Position numbers and translations under genes: made by a program | Notes under the pieces: model-generated | Told to the model about the DNA's origin: nothing | The model's database searches: none | The model's input: only the letters and a program-made list of their open reading frames with translations | In this document: piece after piece, positions 35,001 through 45,294 of the stretch | Position numbering within the stretch: position 1 is the first letter of the stretch | Layout: every line of letters starts with the position of its first letter | Source of the DNA: Podospora comata | Taxonomy: Eukaryota; Ascomycota; Sordariomycetes; Sordariales; Podosporaceae | NCBI GenBank assembly: GCA_017354895.1 | Contig: CP071495.1 | Location: 789,001-853,000, forward strand | Reading direction: 5' to 3' | DNA: 64,000 nt

Positions 35001-37722
35001 CGCCAATCTCAACAATCCACAAGAGATGCAGGCCAAGAACGTTGAGGCTCTCAAGGTCATCTTGGAGCTTGGCCAGACAGAAGGAAACCGGCTCAGGGAG
35101 TCCTGGAAGGATGTTCTGCTCTGTATCAGCCAACTTGATCGGCTGCAGCTCATCTCTGGTGGCGTGGACGAAAGTGCTGTTCCAGACGTTTCCAAGGCAC
35201 GATTTGTCCCACAACCAGCTGGACGACCAGACACGGCCGACTCTCGAAAGTCTACATCCTCTTCCAAGAAGAACAGGCCACGAGCCCACACCGGCCCACA
35301 AGGAGTATCGCTCGAGATTGCACTCGAAAGCCGATCTGATGAGGTGATCAAGAGCGTCGACAGGATATTTACAAACAGCGCCAACCTGTCGAGAGAAGCC
35401 ATCGTTCACTTTGCCCGCGCCTTGACCGAAGTCAGCTGGGATGAGATCAGAGTGTCTGGGTCAAATGAGTCTCCTCGCACTTACAGTCTGCAAAAGATTG
35501 TAGAGATTAGTTCTTACAACATGACGCGTGTCAGGTTTGAGTGGACTCACATTTGGGACGTTCTTGGTGAACACTTCAACCGAGTAGGATGCCACGCCAA
35601 CTACACGATTGTCGTTTTTGCCCTGGATGCTCTCCGTCAGCTTTCGATGCGTTTCATGGATATCGAGGAACTTGCTGGTTTCAAGTTCCAAAAAGACTTC
35701 CTCAAGCCCTTTGAGCACGTCATGTCCAACTCAAGCGACAACAGAGTCAAGGACATGATCCTTCACTGCCTGGTTCAAATGATCCAGGCTCGGGGAGAGA
35801 ACATCCGCTCCGGTTGGAGGACGATGTTTGGGGTCTTTACCGTGGCCGCAAGGGACCCATCAGAGAACATTGTCAACCTCGCCTACGAGCACGTCATTCA
35901 GGTCTACAAGACCAGGTTTGGCGTCATCATTTCTCAGGGCGCCTTCACCGATCTTATTGTATGCTTGACGGAATTCTCCAAGAACATGAAGTTCCAGAAG
36001 AAGAGTCTCCAGGCAATGGAGACGCTCAAGTCAATCATTCCGGCCATGCTCAGGGCGCCTGAATGCCCGCTCTCTCACAGGACTAAGAAGCTCGAGTCCG
36101 ATGCTTTGGTCATGGAACAGCAGAGAGGCACCTCGGTCGAGGAAGGGTTCTGGTTCCCGGTCCTGTTTGCTTTCCATGATGTCTTGATGACAGGTGAAGA
36201 CCTCGAGGTCCGGTCCAATGCATTGAACTACTTTTTTGAATCGCTTCTGCGGTATGGTGGGGACTTCCCCTCGGAGTTTTGGGATATTCTTTGGAGACAG
36301 CAGCTTTATCCCATTTTTATGGTTCTCCGCTCGAGGCCAGAGATGACCAATGCGCTCAACCACGAGGAGCTGTCGGTGTGGCTCTCAACAACCATGATCC
36401 AAGCCCTTCGCAACATGATCACGCTCTTCACTCACTACTTTGACGCCCTCGAGTACATGTTGGACCGGTTTTTGGAGCTCCTGGCTCTCTGCATTTGCCA
36501 GGAGAACGACACCATTGCTCGAATTGGCAGCAACTGTCTGCAGCAGCTCATTCTCCAGAACGTCACCAAGTTCACTCCCGAGCACTGGTCCAAGATCGTC
36601 GGTGCCTTTTGCGAGCTGTTTGAGAGGACGACAGCATACCAGCTCTTTTCCGCCACCACCATCAACTCAACCGCTTCGTTGTCGCCACCTCCCAACGGGC
36701 TGGACTTTGGTGCTGCCCTGAGCCCAACCTCGGAGGCTCACCCAGTCGACGAGAAGTCTCTCAAGATCAACGGCACAGAGTCCAACGGCCATGTTTCCGA
36801 CACCGAAGTGCCACCCATCGTGGTGGAAAGCAGCCCAGAAACAGACGCCTCACCCGCCTCCGCCAACCCCTCGGCCATGGCAGCCACCCCAATCACCCCC
36901 CAACTGGAAGAATTCAAGCCCACCAACACGCTCCAGCAGCAGCCGGTAGTCGTTACAGCCGCCCGGCGCAAGTTTTTTAACCGTATCATCTCCCGCTGCG
37001 TCCTCCAGCTCCTCATGATTGAAACGGTCAACGAGCTCTTCTCCAACGACGCCGTCTACGCGCAGATTCCCTCCGCCGAACTCTTGCGCCTGATGGCCCT
37101 CCTCAAGAAATCCTTCCTCTTCGCCAAGCGCTTCAACGCGGATAAGGAGCTGCGGATGAGGCTCTGGAGGGAAGGGTTCATGAAGCAGCCTCCCAACCTG
37201 CTCAAGCAAGAATCCGGCAGCGCGGCAACGTACGTCGCGATTTTGTTTAGGATGTTTGGGGACAAGTCGCCTCAGCGACAGGACAGCAAGGGGGATGTGG
37301 AGGCTGCGCTTGTGCCGCTTTGCCAGGATATTATACGGGGGTATATCACGCTGGATGAGGAGTCTCAGCATAGGAACATTGTGGCGTGGAGGCCGGTGGT
37401 GGTGGATGTGCTGGAGGGATTTGCCGGGTTCCCGGAGGAGAGTTTCAGGGAGCATATCAAGAACTTTTACCCCTTGGTTGTGGAGTTGTTGGGGAAGGAG
37501 TTGGGGAGTGAGCTGAGGGGGGCGTTGCTTGGGGTTTTGAGACGGGTGGGGGAGGTTGGGTTGGGGATTGAGAATATGGGGCTTTGTACTGCTGGGTTGA
37601 ATGGGGAGGGTGGGCAAGTGGGGGGACACCATGGGAGGAGTCATAGTGTTTTTAGTGTGCAGGCTGGTCATCAGGGGGATGGGGGGGAGGATCCGTCTAG
37701 TAGGTTTATGGGACGAGGGTGA
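32098..37722 (+). CDS. SEC7: Sec7, Arf guanine-nucleotide exchange factor of the trans-Golgi
   Basis: Large GEF that activates Arf1 at the trans-Golgi. Exons are 32098-33330 and 33394-37722, with a 63-nt intron (GTTAGT...GGCTGTAG, branch CTGAC) that joins APFK to KEIEVFLNEIYL; 1853 residues, normal for the family. Domains in order: N-terminal DCB region, HUS region with NYDCDRNVDNIL, an acidic linker, the Sec7 catalytic domain at about 615-760 with the glutamate finger E715 in GEAQKIDR and the motif VIMLNTDLHS, then HDS1-type helical repeats (FEWTHIWDVLGEHFN) and C-terminal helices. The C-terminal tail after about residue 1810 is Gly/His-rich. Essential in yeast. All key residues are visible and the frame is clean. 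Confidence 0.97.
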
Positions 37723-38092
37723 GGTGTTTGTAATGAGAGGTTGGGTGATCAAAAAAGATGTTCTTGATAGGGGTGGTTTCAGTATAGATTCCAGAGCACA
37801 AGCTTTAGCTTTTGGGTGGTGGGATTTACAAAGACGTTTCATTTCTTTTATTTTATTTTTGGCTTTCTTTTTTTTTCTAGCATAGGATGTGTGTGTGTAT
37901 TACATATATTTTACTTGCCGTTTCACATTAAAGTTTAGCGGTTAAGCTTTCTGTAGCACCAAAATCTTTTCTTGTGTCTTTTCGGCATCGTACATATTTT
38001 GTTATTGTAGCACAGAAAGCAGCTGGCATTGTACATAAGAGTCAAAACTCTATTTGTGGCCTGCTTAAATACCATCACCAAGAAGCAATATA
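37723..38092. other. Convergent 3' region
   Basis: T-rich sequence between the stop codons of SEC7 and the Hsm3-like gene, including TTTTATTTTATTTTTG. It should hold both polyadenylation regions. Confidence 0.55.
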
Positions 38093-39271
38093 TCAACGCA
38101 ACGGCACCTCCGCAACCGGAGGCATAACCACCCTCAACCACGCCCTCAAGTCATCCGCCTCCTCCGCCACCGTCCGATCCGGCAACGTGTCCAGCGCGCC
38201 CCTGAGCATATCATCATACGGCACCGCATCCCTCAGCAAACCCTTGACAATCGCCTCCTTGACAGCTGAATACTCGGTTATCCGCATCAAACTGACAAAC
38301 GCCTCGAAAAAGTCCACCAGGTTGAGGTGCATCAGCGCGTCCCTCTTGTCAACCATCCTCAACGCTGCGTACTGCAGCAACCCCTCTCCTTGCTGGGGAG
38401 GGTTAGTGGCCGCGTTTTCATTTCTTGTCGCGCCGTTCATTTCCGTGTCGGAGTCATCATCCGTTAGATGGCCATTGGTGAGGTGGATGGGTGTTGGGGC
38501 CAGGATGTTAGATGAAGCGATGGCGTCAATGTTCAAGGCTGCCAAGCGGGGTAGGATACGGAGGGTCCTCCCTTGGGCGAGAGAGAGCTGGGAGGTGTTG
38601 TTTGCTGTTCCTGGATGGCGGCCTGAGATGAGGTCGAGGAGGAGGTTGTAGGTGGATGGTTGGTGGAAGATGAGTTTCCAGAGTTCACCCTTGCCGGGGA
38701 CGCGGCGGAGGACGAGTTCGTGATGAGAAGGGGTGGTTCCGCTGGTGATTGCTGGGGGTGGTGGGGGTGGTGGACGGGGGCAGTCGATGTCTAGGAGGTC
38801 TCCTAGGACTTTGGAGGCTTTTTGGCCGACTTCTACTTTTGGGGAGGAGAGCCAGGCTGTGAGGAGGGAGGTGACGAGGGAGGGCATGACGGAGAGGATG
38901 GCGGCATCGGTGGGGGTTTTGGAGGCTTTGTGGAGGATGGTCAGGCCTAGGAGTTGGGCTGCTGGGGCGGGGGAGGTGAGGGCTTGGTTGAGGGAGTCTT
39001 CGGAGGCGAGCTGGAGGACTTGGGTGAAGGATATAGGGCGGAGGAGCTTGATGGTCAGGGAGACGATCACGGCTGGGTCGTCGTTGTATTGTTGGAGGAT
39101 TTGAGTGAGCTTGGGGAGGAGTGAGGGGAGGAGAGGCGGGATGTTGGAGTCTGTGAGTTGAAGCTCAACATCATCGAAGAGCTTGGGGGTGATGGCGAGG
39201 TTTGGATCTTGAATGAGGTCGTCAAGGTGGTTGTTGAGCTCGTCGAGCCCAGAGATGGGGACGTTATCCAT
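38093..39271 (-). CDS. Hsm3/PSMD5-like proteasome assembly chaperone
   Basis: Intact 392-residue helical-repeat protein. Its opening (MDNVPISGLDELNNHLDDL), successive Leu-rich helix pairs, and the region ELVLRRVPGKGELWKLIFHQ followed by RTLRILPRLAALNIDAI fit the fungal family annotated as Hsm3 N-terminal domain. Hsm3 and mammalian PSMD5 (S5b) guide assembly of the proteasome base by holding the Rpt1 C-terminal region. A Pro8-Pro10 linker at about residue 172 and an acidic Asn/Glu loop before the last helices are likely disordered. In yeast Hsm3 was first linked to mismatch repair, so automated names may call it a repair protein. Divergent from RPC31, sharing a 465-bp promoter region. Confidence 0.75.
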   Translation of the reverse strand: MDNVPISGLDELNNHLDDLIQDPNLAITPKLFDDVELQLTDSNIPPLLPSLLPKLTQILQQYNDDPAVIVSLTIKLLRPISFTQVLQLASEDSLNQALTSPAPAAQLLGLTILHKASKTPTDAAILSVMPSLVTSLLTAWLSSPKVEVGQKASKVLGDLLDIDCPRPPPPPPPAITSGTTPSHHELVLRRVPGKGELWKLIFHQPSTYNLLLDLISGRHPGTANNTSQLSLAQGRTLRILPRLAALNIDAIASSNILAPTPIHLTNGHLTDDDSDTEMNGATRNENAATNPPQQGEGLLQYAALRMVDKRDALMHLNLVDFFEAFVSLMRITEYSAVKEAIVKGLLRDAVPYDDMLRGALDTLPDRTVAEEADDLRAWLRVVMPPVAEVPLR

Positions 39272-39736
39272 TATGATGGGTGTGTGAACTTGCGGGTGAA
39301 GAGAGTGATTATTGCTGAGCTGTGAGAGACAAAAATGAGGCTATGAGACGACAAGGTGGTGATGATCAAGGCAGCACTTATGATGACCAAGCTGAGTGGA
39401 GGGGTCCAGGCCTTCTGGCATTGAAGGTGCGGGGCGCTGGGAGATTCCATGCAGGGGTCATAATTTAGTGGATCTCGGGTGGTACCTGACACCCACCCAG
39501 GTGTCTTGGCGAGGCCTGCAGCTTGCCGATGCCCCGCAGGAACTTTTTTGAAGCTCAATGTCGGCGCTGGACATGCGACCGACTCACTCACTCACTCACT
39601 CACTCGGCTAACCCATTCAGCCCAACAATACCCATTAATTCGCTTATTATACAGCCTCAGACAACAGCAGCGATTACCAGACCGAAACCACACTTTTTAG
39701 CCACCCCAAAGCTACTCTCACAACACCAATACCAAC
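39272..39736. promoter_or_regulatory. Divergent promoter of the Hsm3-like gene and RPC31
   Basis: 465 bp lie between two start codons pointing apart. It includes six ACTC units at 39582-39605 and a C/A-rich leader before the RPC31 ATG. Specific factor sites cannot be assigned. Confidence 0.6.
39582..39605. repeat. Tetranucleotide ACTC x6
   Basis: Perfect six-unit microsatellite in the leader region of RPC31, about 130 bp upstream of its ATG. Confidence 0.92.
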
Positions 39737-40680
39737 ATGTTCAGAGGCGGGCGAGGAGGTCGTGGCCGTGGCCGCGGCGGTCCCATGATGGGCAACAGGC
39801 GCGAGATCGCACAAAACAGCGTTCCATGGGCCATTGACCCAAAAGACGGCATCTTCATCGACGGAAAACCCAGTGATACCTACCCAGTATGTTCCACACC
39901 TCGTCCCTCCTCACCTGGATGGTGTGTCACCCAAAAAAAAAAAAACAAAAAAAAAACTAACCTTGTAACCCCCTCCAGGTCTGGAACGTCCCAAAACCAC
40001 CAACCCTCACCAAAAAAGAAGAGAAACAGCTCGACTACTTCCTTATCTTCCGCGAGCAAGCCCACGACAGCCCTCTCTACACAGAACCCCCTCCGCGATC
40101 AAAAGACTCGCGGAAGCGCGCCTACGGCCAGGCCCAGATCAACTCCCGCTACGCCGACGAGAGCAAAGCGACGATAGACCCCTTCACAGCCATCGAGACG
40201 TACAGCAAGCGGTTCGAGCGCAAGAAGCGCACCCTCCCCGATTTCAGCAACCTCCCTTTTGCCAAGGAGTTCTTCCCAACCGAGCTACACGCGACGTTGG
40301 ACGGTCTTGACGATCCGCATGCCGATAGAAAGAGGCGCAGGACAGGGCCCAAGAAGTTGGCCGTGTCCAACATTACGAGCTACGGTGCGGGGGATTTGGA
40401 TGAGGATGGTGACGAGGTCAATGGGGAGCCGGACTTCCGTAAGGCTCTGGAGCTGCTCGATAATGTCGAGAAGCTGGATGGAGAGGATGCGTTCTTGTCG
40501 GGCGAGGAGGATGAATGGGGCAATGAAGATGAGGATAATGAAGATGCGGCGGATGCCGAGGCTGCGGATCAGTACGAGGACGAGTCGGAAGATGATTACA
40601 ACGCGGAGCAGTACTTTGAGAATGACGATGATGATTATGGCGATGACGGGGGTGATGATGGTGGCGAGGGTGTGTTTTAG
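39737..40680 (+). CDS. RPC31: RNA polymerase III subunit Rpc31 (RPC7)
   Basis: Subunit of the Pol III initiation subcomplex (with Rpc82 and Rpc34). Exons are 39737-39886 and 39979-40680; the 92-nt intron (GTATGT...CTCCAG) contains a CTAAC branch and long A runs. The 283-residue product has the family plan. A Gly/Arg-rich start (MFRGGRGGRGRGRGG) is followed by the conserved segment VWNVPKPPTLTKKEEKQLDY, a central basic region with RYADES and RKKRTLPDF, and a very acidic tail (about residues 205-283, ending DDGGEGVF). The acidic C terminus is diagnostic for Rpc31. Divergent from the Hsm3-like gene. Confidence 0.93.
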
Positions 40681-41160
40681 GCTGGAGGTTTGTGGGGGAG
40701 TCCGGGATGAGGGAGGGGGGACTGGTTTGTTGGTTTTAGGGCGAATGGGAACATTAGGAGTAGGTCATGGTTATCAAAATTATACCCGGTTCTTATTTCA
40801 CAGTTTTGACTCGATGCATTTGTGATGCGAAGGAGATATCAGAGGAGATATCATGAAAATCTCTGCCATCTTCATCTCATATACCACTACTAATGGAGCA
40901 AAATCGCGGTTTCATGTTTGATACAGCAAATTGATGACAACACAGTCAGATGACCTAACCGACGTGTTGGCACTCCAGACTGTCTCCTTCCCCTTGCACA
41001 TCCACAACTCACATACACCCTTTTTCGGCAACAAAAGCTTTTTTGTCTTTGTACAAGAATATTGCTTTCCCCAAACAGAGTATCTCAACCAATAAACCAC
41101 CGTGACGCCTGCCCCCTTCTCTATGTTCTTGCAACCCTCCCCCTGCCAAAACCTCCAGAT
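40681..41160. other. Convergent 3' region of RPC31 and NUP49
   Basis: AT-richer stretch between two stop codons with no gene seen. Likely holds both transcript ends. Confidence 0.55.
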
Positions 41161-42723
41161 CTAACTCCCATGCCCCATGAAATCCTTGAGCTGCAGCTCC
41201 GTAATCCCCTCCTTCAACCCCCCAACCTTGCCAGCCACCTTGAGAATGCCCTCCTCGAATTCCCTAAGAACCGCCGCCAGCTCGAGCACATTCTCATCCA
41301 CCCCGTTCTGCCCAGGGCGGTTCCCAGCCGCGGCCCTCTGCAGCGCCTCCATCATGTTGCCCTGCACGCCGTGAAGATGAACCTCGATCTCGCCCAGGTT
41401 CTTCTCAAACCTATTCATCATCGTGTCCATCTCATCCGCCGTCTTGCTGAAGAACGTGATCAAATCCGAGTTACTCTCCGCATTGGCGTCGCCCGCTCCG
41501 GTAGATCCCCCCTTTGACCACAGCCCCGTCTGGTGGTACTGGACCGGAAGCTTGAGGTTGTCGATAGCCTTAAAGGACAGCCTCGCGTTGTCGGCGTCGG
41601 TCTTGATCAGCTCGTGGAGCTGGTTGATGGCGTCAATGTCGCTTTCTAGGGCGCGGTGGGCGCCCTCGGACTTGCGGCTGACGAAGCTGACGTCGGTGGG
41701 GATGGCAGAGAGAAGTTCGCCGTGGGAGGGCAAGAAAGCTTCCACGGCTTCGTAATCCCGGATGCATTTCTGGATCCTATCATCAATGTCGGCGATTTCT
41801 TTCTGGAGGGTTTCTTGGAGGTCGTTGAAGCGGGTGGTGGAGCGGATGTTGGACAGGTCGATGCGGACGCCTGGGACGACGGATTGCTTGGCTGTCTGGC
41901 CCATGGTGAGGCCGGGGACCTGTTGCTGGGCTGGTTGTTGCATCGTTGACTGGCCGAGGCTGCCGCCGCCGCTGAGGGGAGAGGTGTTAGTATATCTTCA
42001 TGACCGAGGCGTAGGCTGGGGAGGAGGACTTACAAAAGTGAGGTGGCTGCGGGAGCATCTGGCTTGGTTCCAAACATACTGGTACCTGTGGTGGTAGATG
42101 TGCCTCCAAAAAGGCCTCCTTGCTGCTGCTGAGGTTGCTGTGGTGTCGCGCCAAAGAGACCACCAGATTGCTGAGGCTGGGTCTGCTGCGTCGTCGCTCC
42201 TCCAAACAGGCTCATGGTCTGAGGCTGTTGCGCAGTCGTCGCGGTGCCACCGCCAAAGAGACCACCAGTTTGTTGCTGCTGTTGAGGTTGAGCTGGCTGT
42301 GTTGTGCCTAGCTTGTTCCCAAATAGACCTCCGGTCTGAGCCTGTGGTGTTGTCGTTGTTTGACCAAGAAGACCTCCGCTCTGCTGAGGCTGCGAAGTTG
42401 CTGTCGTGCCGAACAGGGAGCCGGTTGGCTGCTGTGATTGAGTCGTCGCCGTGCTGGTACCGCCAAACAGAGATGTCCCTTGCTGGGCGGGCTGGGTCGT
42501 GGTTGTTGATCCAAAAAGTCCACCGCCTGCCGCGGGAGTTTGCTGTGTCGTGCCGCTGCCGCTATGTGGGAACGAGTCAGTCCATCTGCATGTCTCGGCC
42601 GGGCAGCAATGCGCCCTGCAGTATTTAGTCGCAAATAAAGGAAGGGACGGGAACCTACAAAAGATTGGCGCCGCCCGTGTTGATGCTGAGGCCCCCGGGG
42701 CCACTAGCTGATCTCCCAAACAT
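41161..42723 (-). CDS. NUP49: FG nucleoporin Nup49 (Nup58/NUPL1 family), three exons
   Basis: Central-channel nucleoporin that forms a trimer with Nsp1 and Nup57. Exons are 42659-42723, 42034-42561 and 41161-41971; introns of 97 and 62 nt (the second with a TACTAAC branch) both split the Phe codon of an FG motif. The 467-residue product starts MFGRSASGPGG. It carries GLFG/SLFG repeats separated by Gln/Thr spacers over about residues 20-200, then an alpha-helical coiled-coil half. Diagnostic elements there are RFNDLQETLQKEI and the LPVQYHQTGLW motif, followed by heptads ending QLKDFMGHGS. Every FG motif is in frame across the joins, which supports the exon model. Divergent from FIP1. Confidence 0.93.
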
Positions 42724-43135
42724 GGCGACGACGGTTTCAACGATGGCAGCGATTGGATAATGGCTGGAATGTAGACTGTCGAGTTGGGTGGATCGAACTG
42801 CTCAGGAAGGAATGAATGTCGACTCGGTGGGCGTGTGTTTAATGTTTCTCCTGCCCCACGAAAATAGAGAGCTCCAAAGGTCGGGTCGTCGCAAGTTGGT
42901 TGATCATTGCACTGTGCGATTGTTGACCTCTGCCGCCGCGCAGCAACCAAAAAAAAGAAGCTTGGGCCCCGTCGCGCTTGAGCCGCGCCAGAAGCTCCAT
43001 TCGCGCTTCACCGCCTGCCTAAAAAGGTGTACCTCACCGGCCCATTAGCTAATGCTCCAAACAACCTTCTTTGGCCATCTCTTGTTTTTGCTTCTTTGAC
43101 AAAACTGCGACTTTGCTGAACACAACCTACCCGAC
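42724..43135. promoter_or_regulatory. Divergent promoter of NUP49 and FIP1
   Basis: 412 bp separate the two start codons, so both core promoters and leaders must lie here. No specific site was assigned. Confidence 0.6.
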
Positions 43136-44245
43136 ATGTCTTCATCACAGCCCCCCATGGATATCGACGAGGACGAGGACTTCTATGGTGACTCCGATCA
43201 GGAGGCCACCCCCGCGACCACCACCACTGCCCAACCTGCTGCGACTGCTGCTGCTCCCCCAGCCGCCCCCAAGAACGACAGCAACTCCGATCTAGAGGAA
43301 GGCGAAGAGGAAGACGAAGGCGGCGAGATGGACGAGGACGAGGATAGTGTTTGTACACCTTACGTCTTCAGGCTCGGTCCCCAATTGCTAACATTTCCTT
43401 CCAGGACATCGACATCATCACCGAGAGAAAAGACAACTCCCAGCCCGCCCCTCCACCGTGAGTTCTACCTCCTACCCACCGCTTGCGCCAAAACTGACAA
43501 TCATGCCAGACAATCCAAATACAGCGAGATCCGAAATATTCCCCAACGATCAACAACCGCCCCCGAAGGCGCCCCCCCAAAACAATCCCCCTCCGTCCCC
43601 CGCGAGGAGCCCCGCCAGCAACAACAAACCGAGCTACCCCCGGTGTCAACCTCCAAGATCGATGTCAACGCCATCCCGATCCACAAGCCCACCGGCAAGC
43701 CCCTCACACAAGTAAACATCGACGAAGACCTCCCAGACAACGACAAGCCCTGGCGCAAACCGGGCACCGATCTGTCGGATTACTTCAACTACGGCTTTGA
43801 CGAGTTCACCTGGGCTCTCTATGCCCAAAAGCAGGAGGCCATGCGCGGGGAGTATAATCAGGATGCTATCGCTCAGAACAACACAAAGATGATGGAGGAG
43901 ATGACCAAGATGATGATGATGGGCGGCATGATGCCTGGTGCTGGTGGGCCAGGCGGACCGGGGATGGGTGTTCCTGGCGGAGGTCCTCAAATGCAGGGGA
44001 TGGATGGTATGGCACCAGAGATGCAGGCGATGATGCAGCAGATGATGGCGAGTGGGATGGATCCGAGCCAGATGGGCGATATGAGTGGCATGTTCCAGGG
44101 TGGGCAGCAACCTGGTGGTCCTGGTGGGCAGCAAGGTCAAGGAGGGTTTGGTCAGGGTGGGTTTGGGGGGAATCAAGGGCAGGGTTATGGATATGACCAG
44201 CAGATGGGTGGTGGGAGAGGGAGGGGAAGAAGGGGGAGGTGGTAA
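43136..44245 (+). CDS. FIP1: Fip1, pre-mRNA 3'-end polyadenylation factor
   Basis: Subunit of the cleavage and polyadenylation machinery that tethers poly(A) polymerase. Exons are 43136-43348, 43405-43457 and 43510-44245; introns of 56 nt (GTTTGT...TTCCAG, branch TGCTAAC) and 52 nt (GTGAGT...TGCCAG, branch CTGAC); 333 residues. The N terminus is acidic ([13 protein letters not shown] and an [11 protein letters not shown] run) and [10 protein letters not shown] follows the first splice. The Fip1 motif lies at about 168-193 ([17 protein letters not shown], then FDEFTWALY). The C terminus is Met/Gly-rich and ends in [12 protein letters not shown], an RGG-like RNA-binding tail. Small exon 2 (53 nt) is fixed by frame continuity. 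Divergent from NUP49. Confidence 0.94.
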   Translation: MSSSQPPMDIDEDEDFYGDSDQEATPATTTTAQPAATAAAPPAAPKNDSNSDLEEGEEEDEGGEMDEDEDSVCTPYVFRLGPQLLTFPSRTSTSSPREKTTPSPPLHREFYLLPTACAKTDNHARQSKYSEIRNIPQRSTTAPEGAPPKQSPSVPREEPRQQQQTELPPVSTSKIDVNAIPIHKPTGKPLTQVNIDEDLPDNDKPWRKPGTDLSDYFNYGFDEFTWALYAQKQEAMRGEYNQDAIAQNNTKMMEEMTKMMMMGGMMPGAGGPGGPGMGVPGGGPQMQGMDGMAPEMQAMMQQMMASGMDPSQMGDMSGMFQGGQQPGGPGGQQGQGGFGQGGFGGNQGQGYGYDQQMGGGRGRGRRGRW

Positions 44246-45294
44246 ATGTGTGTGTGGTGTGAGTGTACGATACCCTTAAAATGGATTACTGGATCAGGAT
44301 GATGTTATGTTAAGGTAAGGAGTTATATTGGCACACGTTGTTTCTACATTCAGACTGTGACGCATGTTACTATTCGGTGGGACAAGCATTCGGTGGTCTG
44401 ATGAACCCCTTTACATCTGATCGATCCATCATTTTAGCTCTCGAATTCAGTGATGCTCACCTTTGAGCCCATGTCTCTGCGCCCCCTATGGCAGCTCAGC
44501 TTTGTGATCCCATTCCATGCAACATGGTGTCTATCACAGTGCCGTTGTTTCTCGGCCCCTAGACAAGAGAGTTGATGCACAAATGTGCGTCTTCGCTCCT
44601 TCGTCTTGGTGGTCCCGCTTTATCCACCCCTGATGGAAGACGTCCTACCTACCCAATAATGGAACGGGTTGAGGATGGCAATTCTGGGGTGGAGGAGGGT
44701 GATGAAAGAACTGGGGGTATTGATTTGAATGAGGAAAGGTTGGAAGAAGTGGTGGTGTGAGTCGGGGCTGGCGCTGTGGAGAGGTGTGCATGGAGAGAAA
44801 AGAAGAAAAATTAGGAGGAAAATAAGGAAAATAAGAATAGATCAAGAAAGGAATCTTGGGCATATTGATTGAGCTCGTGATTGTAATACTTCTGCGGAAC
44901 CTTCAAGCTGAGACTATTTTGAGAAAAGAAAACCTCAATTATTCGTGTGAAGCTCGGAATATAAACCTAACCAAGACCCTTGATAATCCTCTCTTGCTCA
45001 CGAATCAGTTTTCCCGAAAAACTCAAGTGCTCGTAGAGGTTTGGAGGGGCATTCGCGTGTTCTATTTGCTCCCTGCTCCCTGCTCATGTAAGTGATGGAT
45101 CCAGTAGTTGTGTAAATGGTGTGTTCTGAGCAACTGTATGAGCGGGCGGTGAATCCAGTAAAAGGGTTGTGAATGGCGACTGTCTGTTCTGGTGCCAGAC
45201 ATACCGTGCCACCAAAGCAGGTCCGAGGCGGTCCGCATTTCTCATGCCACATCCTTTGTCCCTGAGATCAGAATACAAAACCACTCCCACAAGT
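44246..45294. other. Convergent intergenic region, no gene seen
   Basis: 1.05 kb between the FIP1 stop and the stop of the ankyrin/CorA-like gene. Several AT-rich tracts are present. A plus frame at 44572-44760 has no recognisable features. Confidence 0.55.

Noticed and set aside
36850-37842. 330-codon minus frame at the 3' end of SEC7
   Set aside because: Antisense to the conserved SEC7 C-terminal region; the Pro/His/Leu-rich product has no domain.
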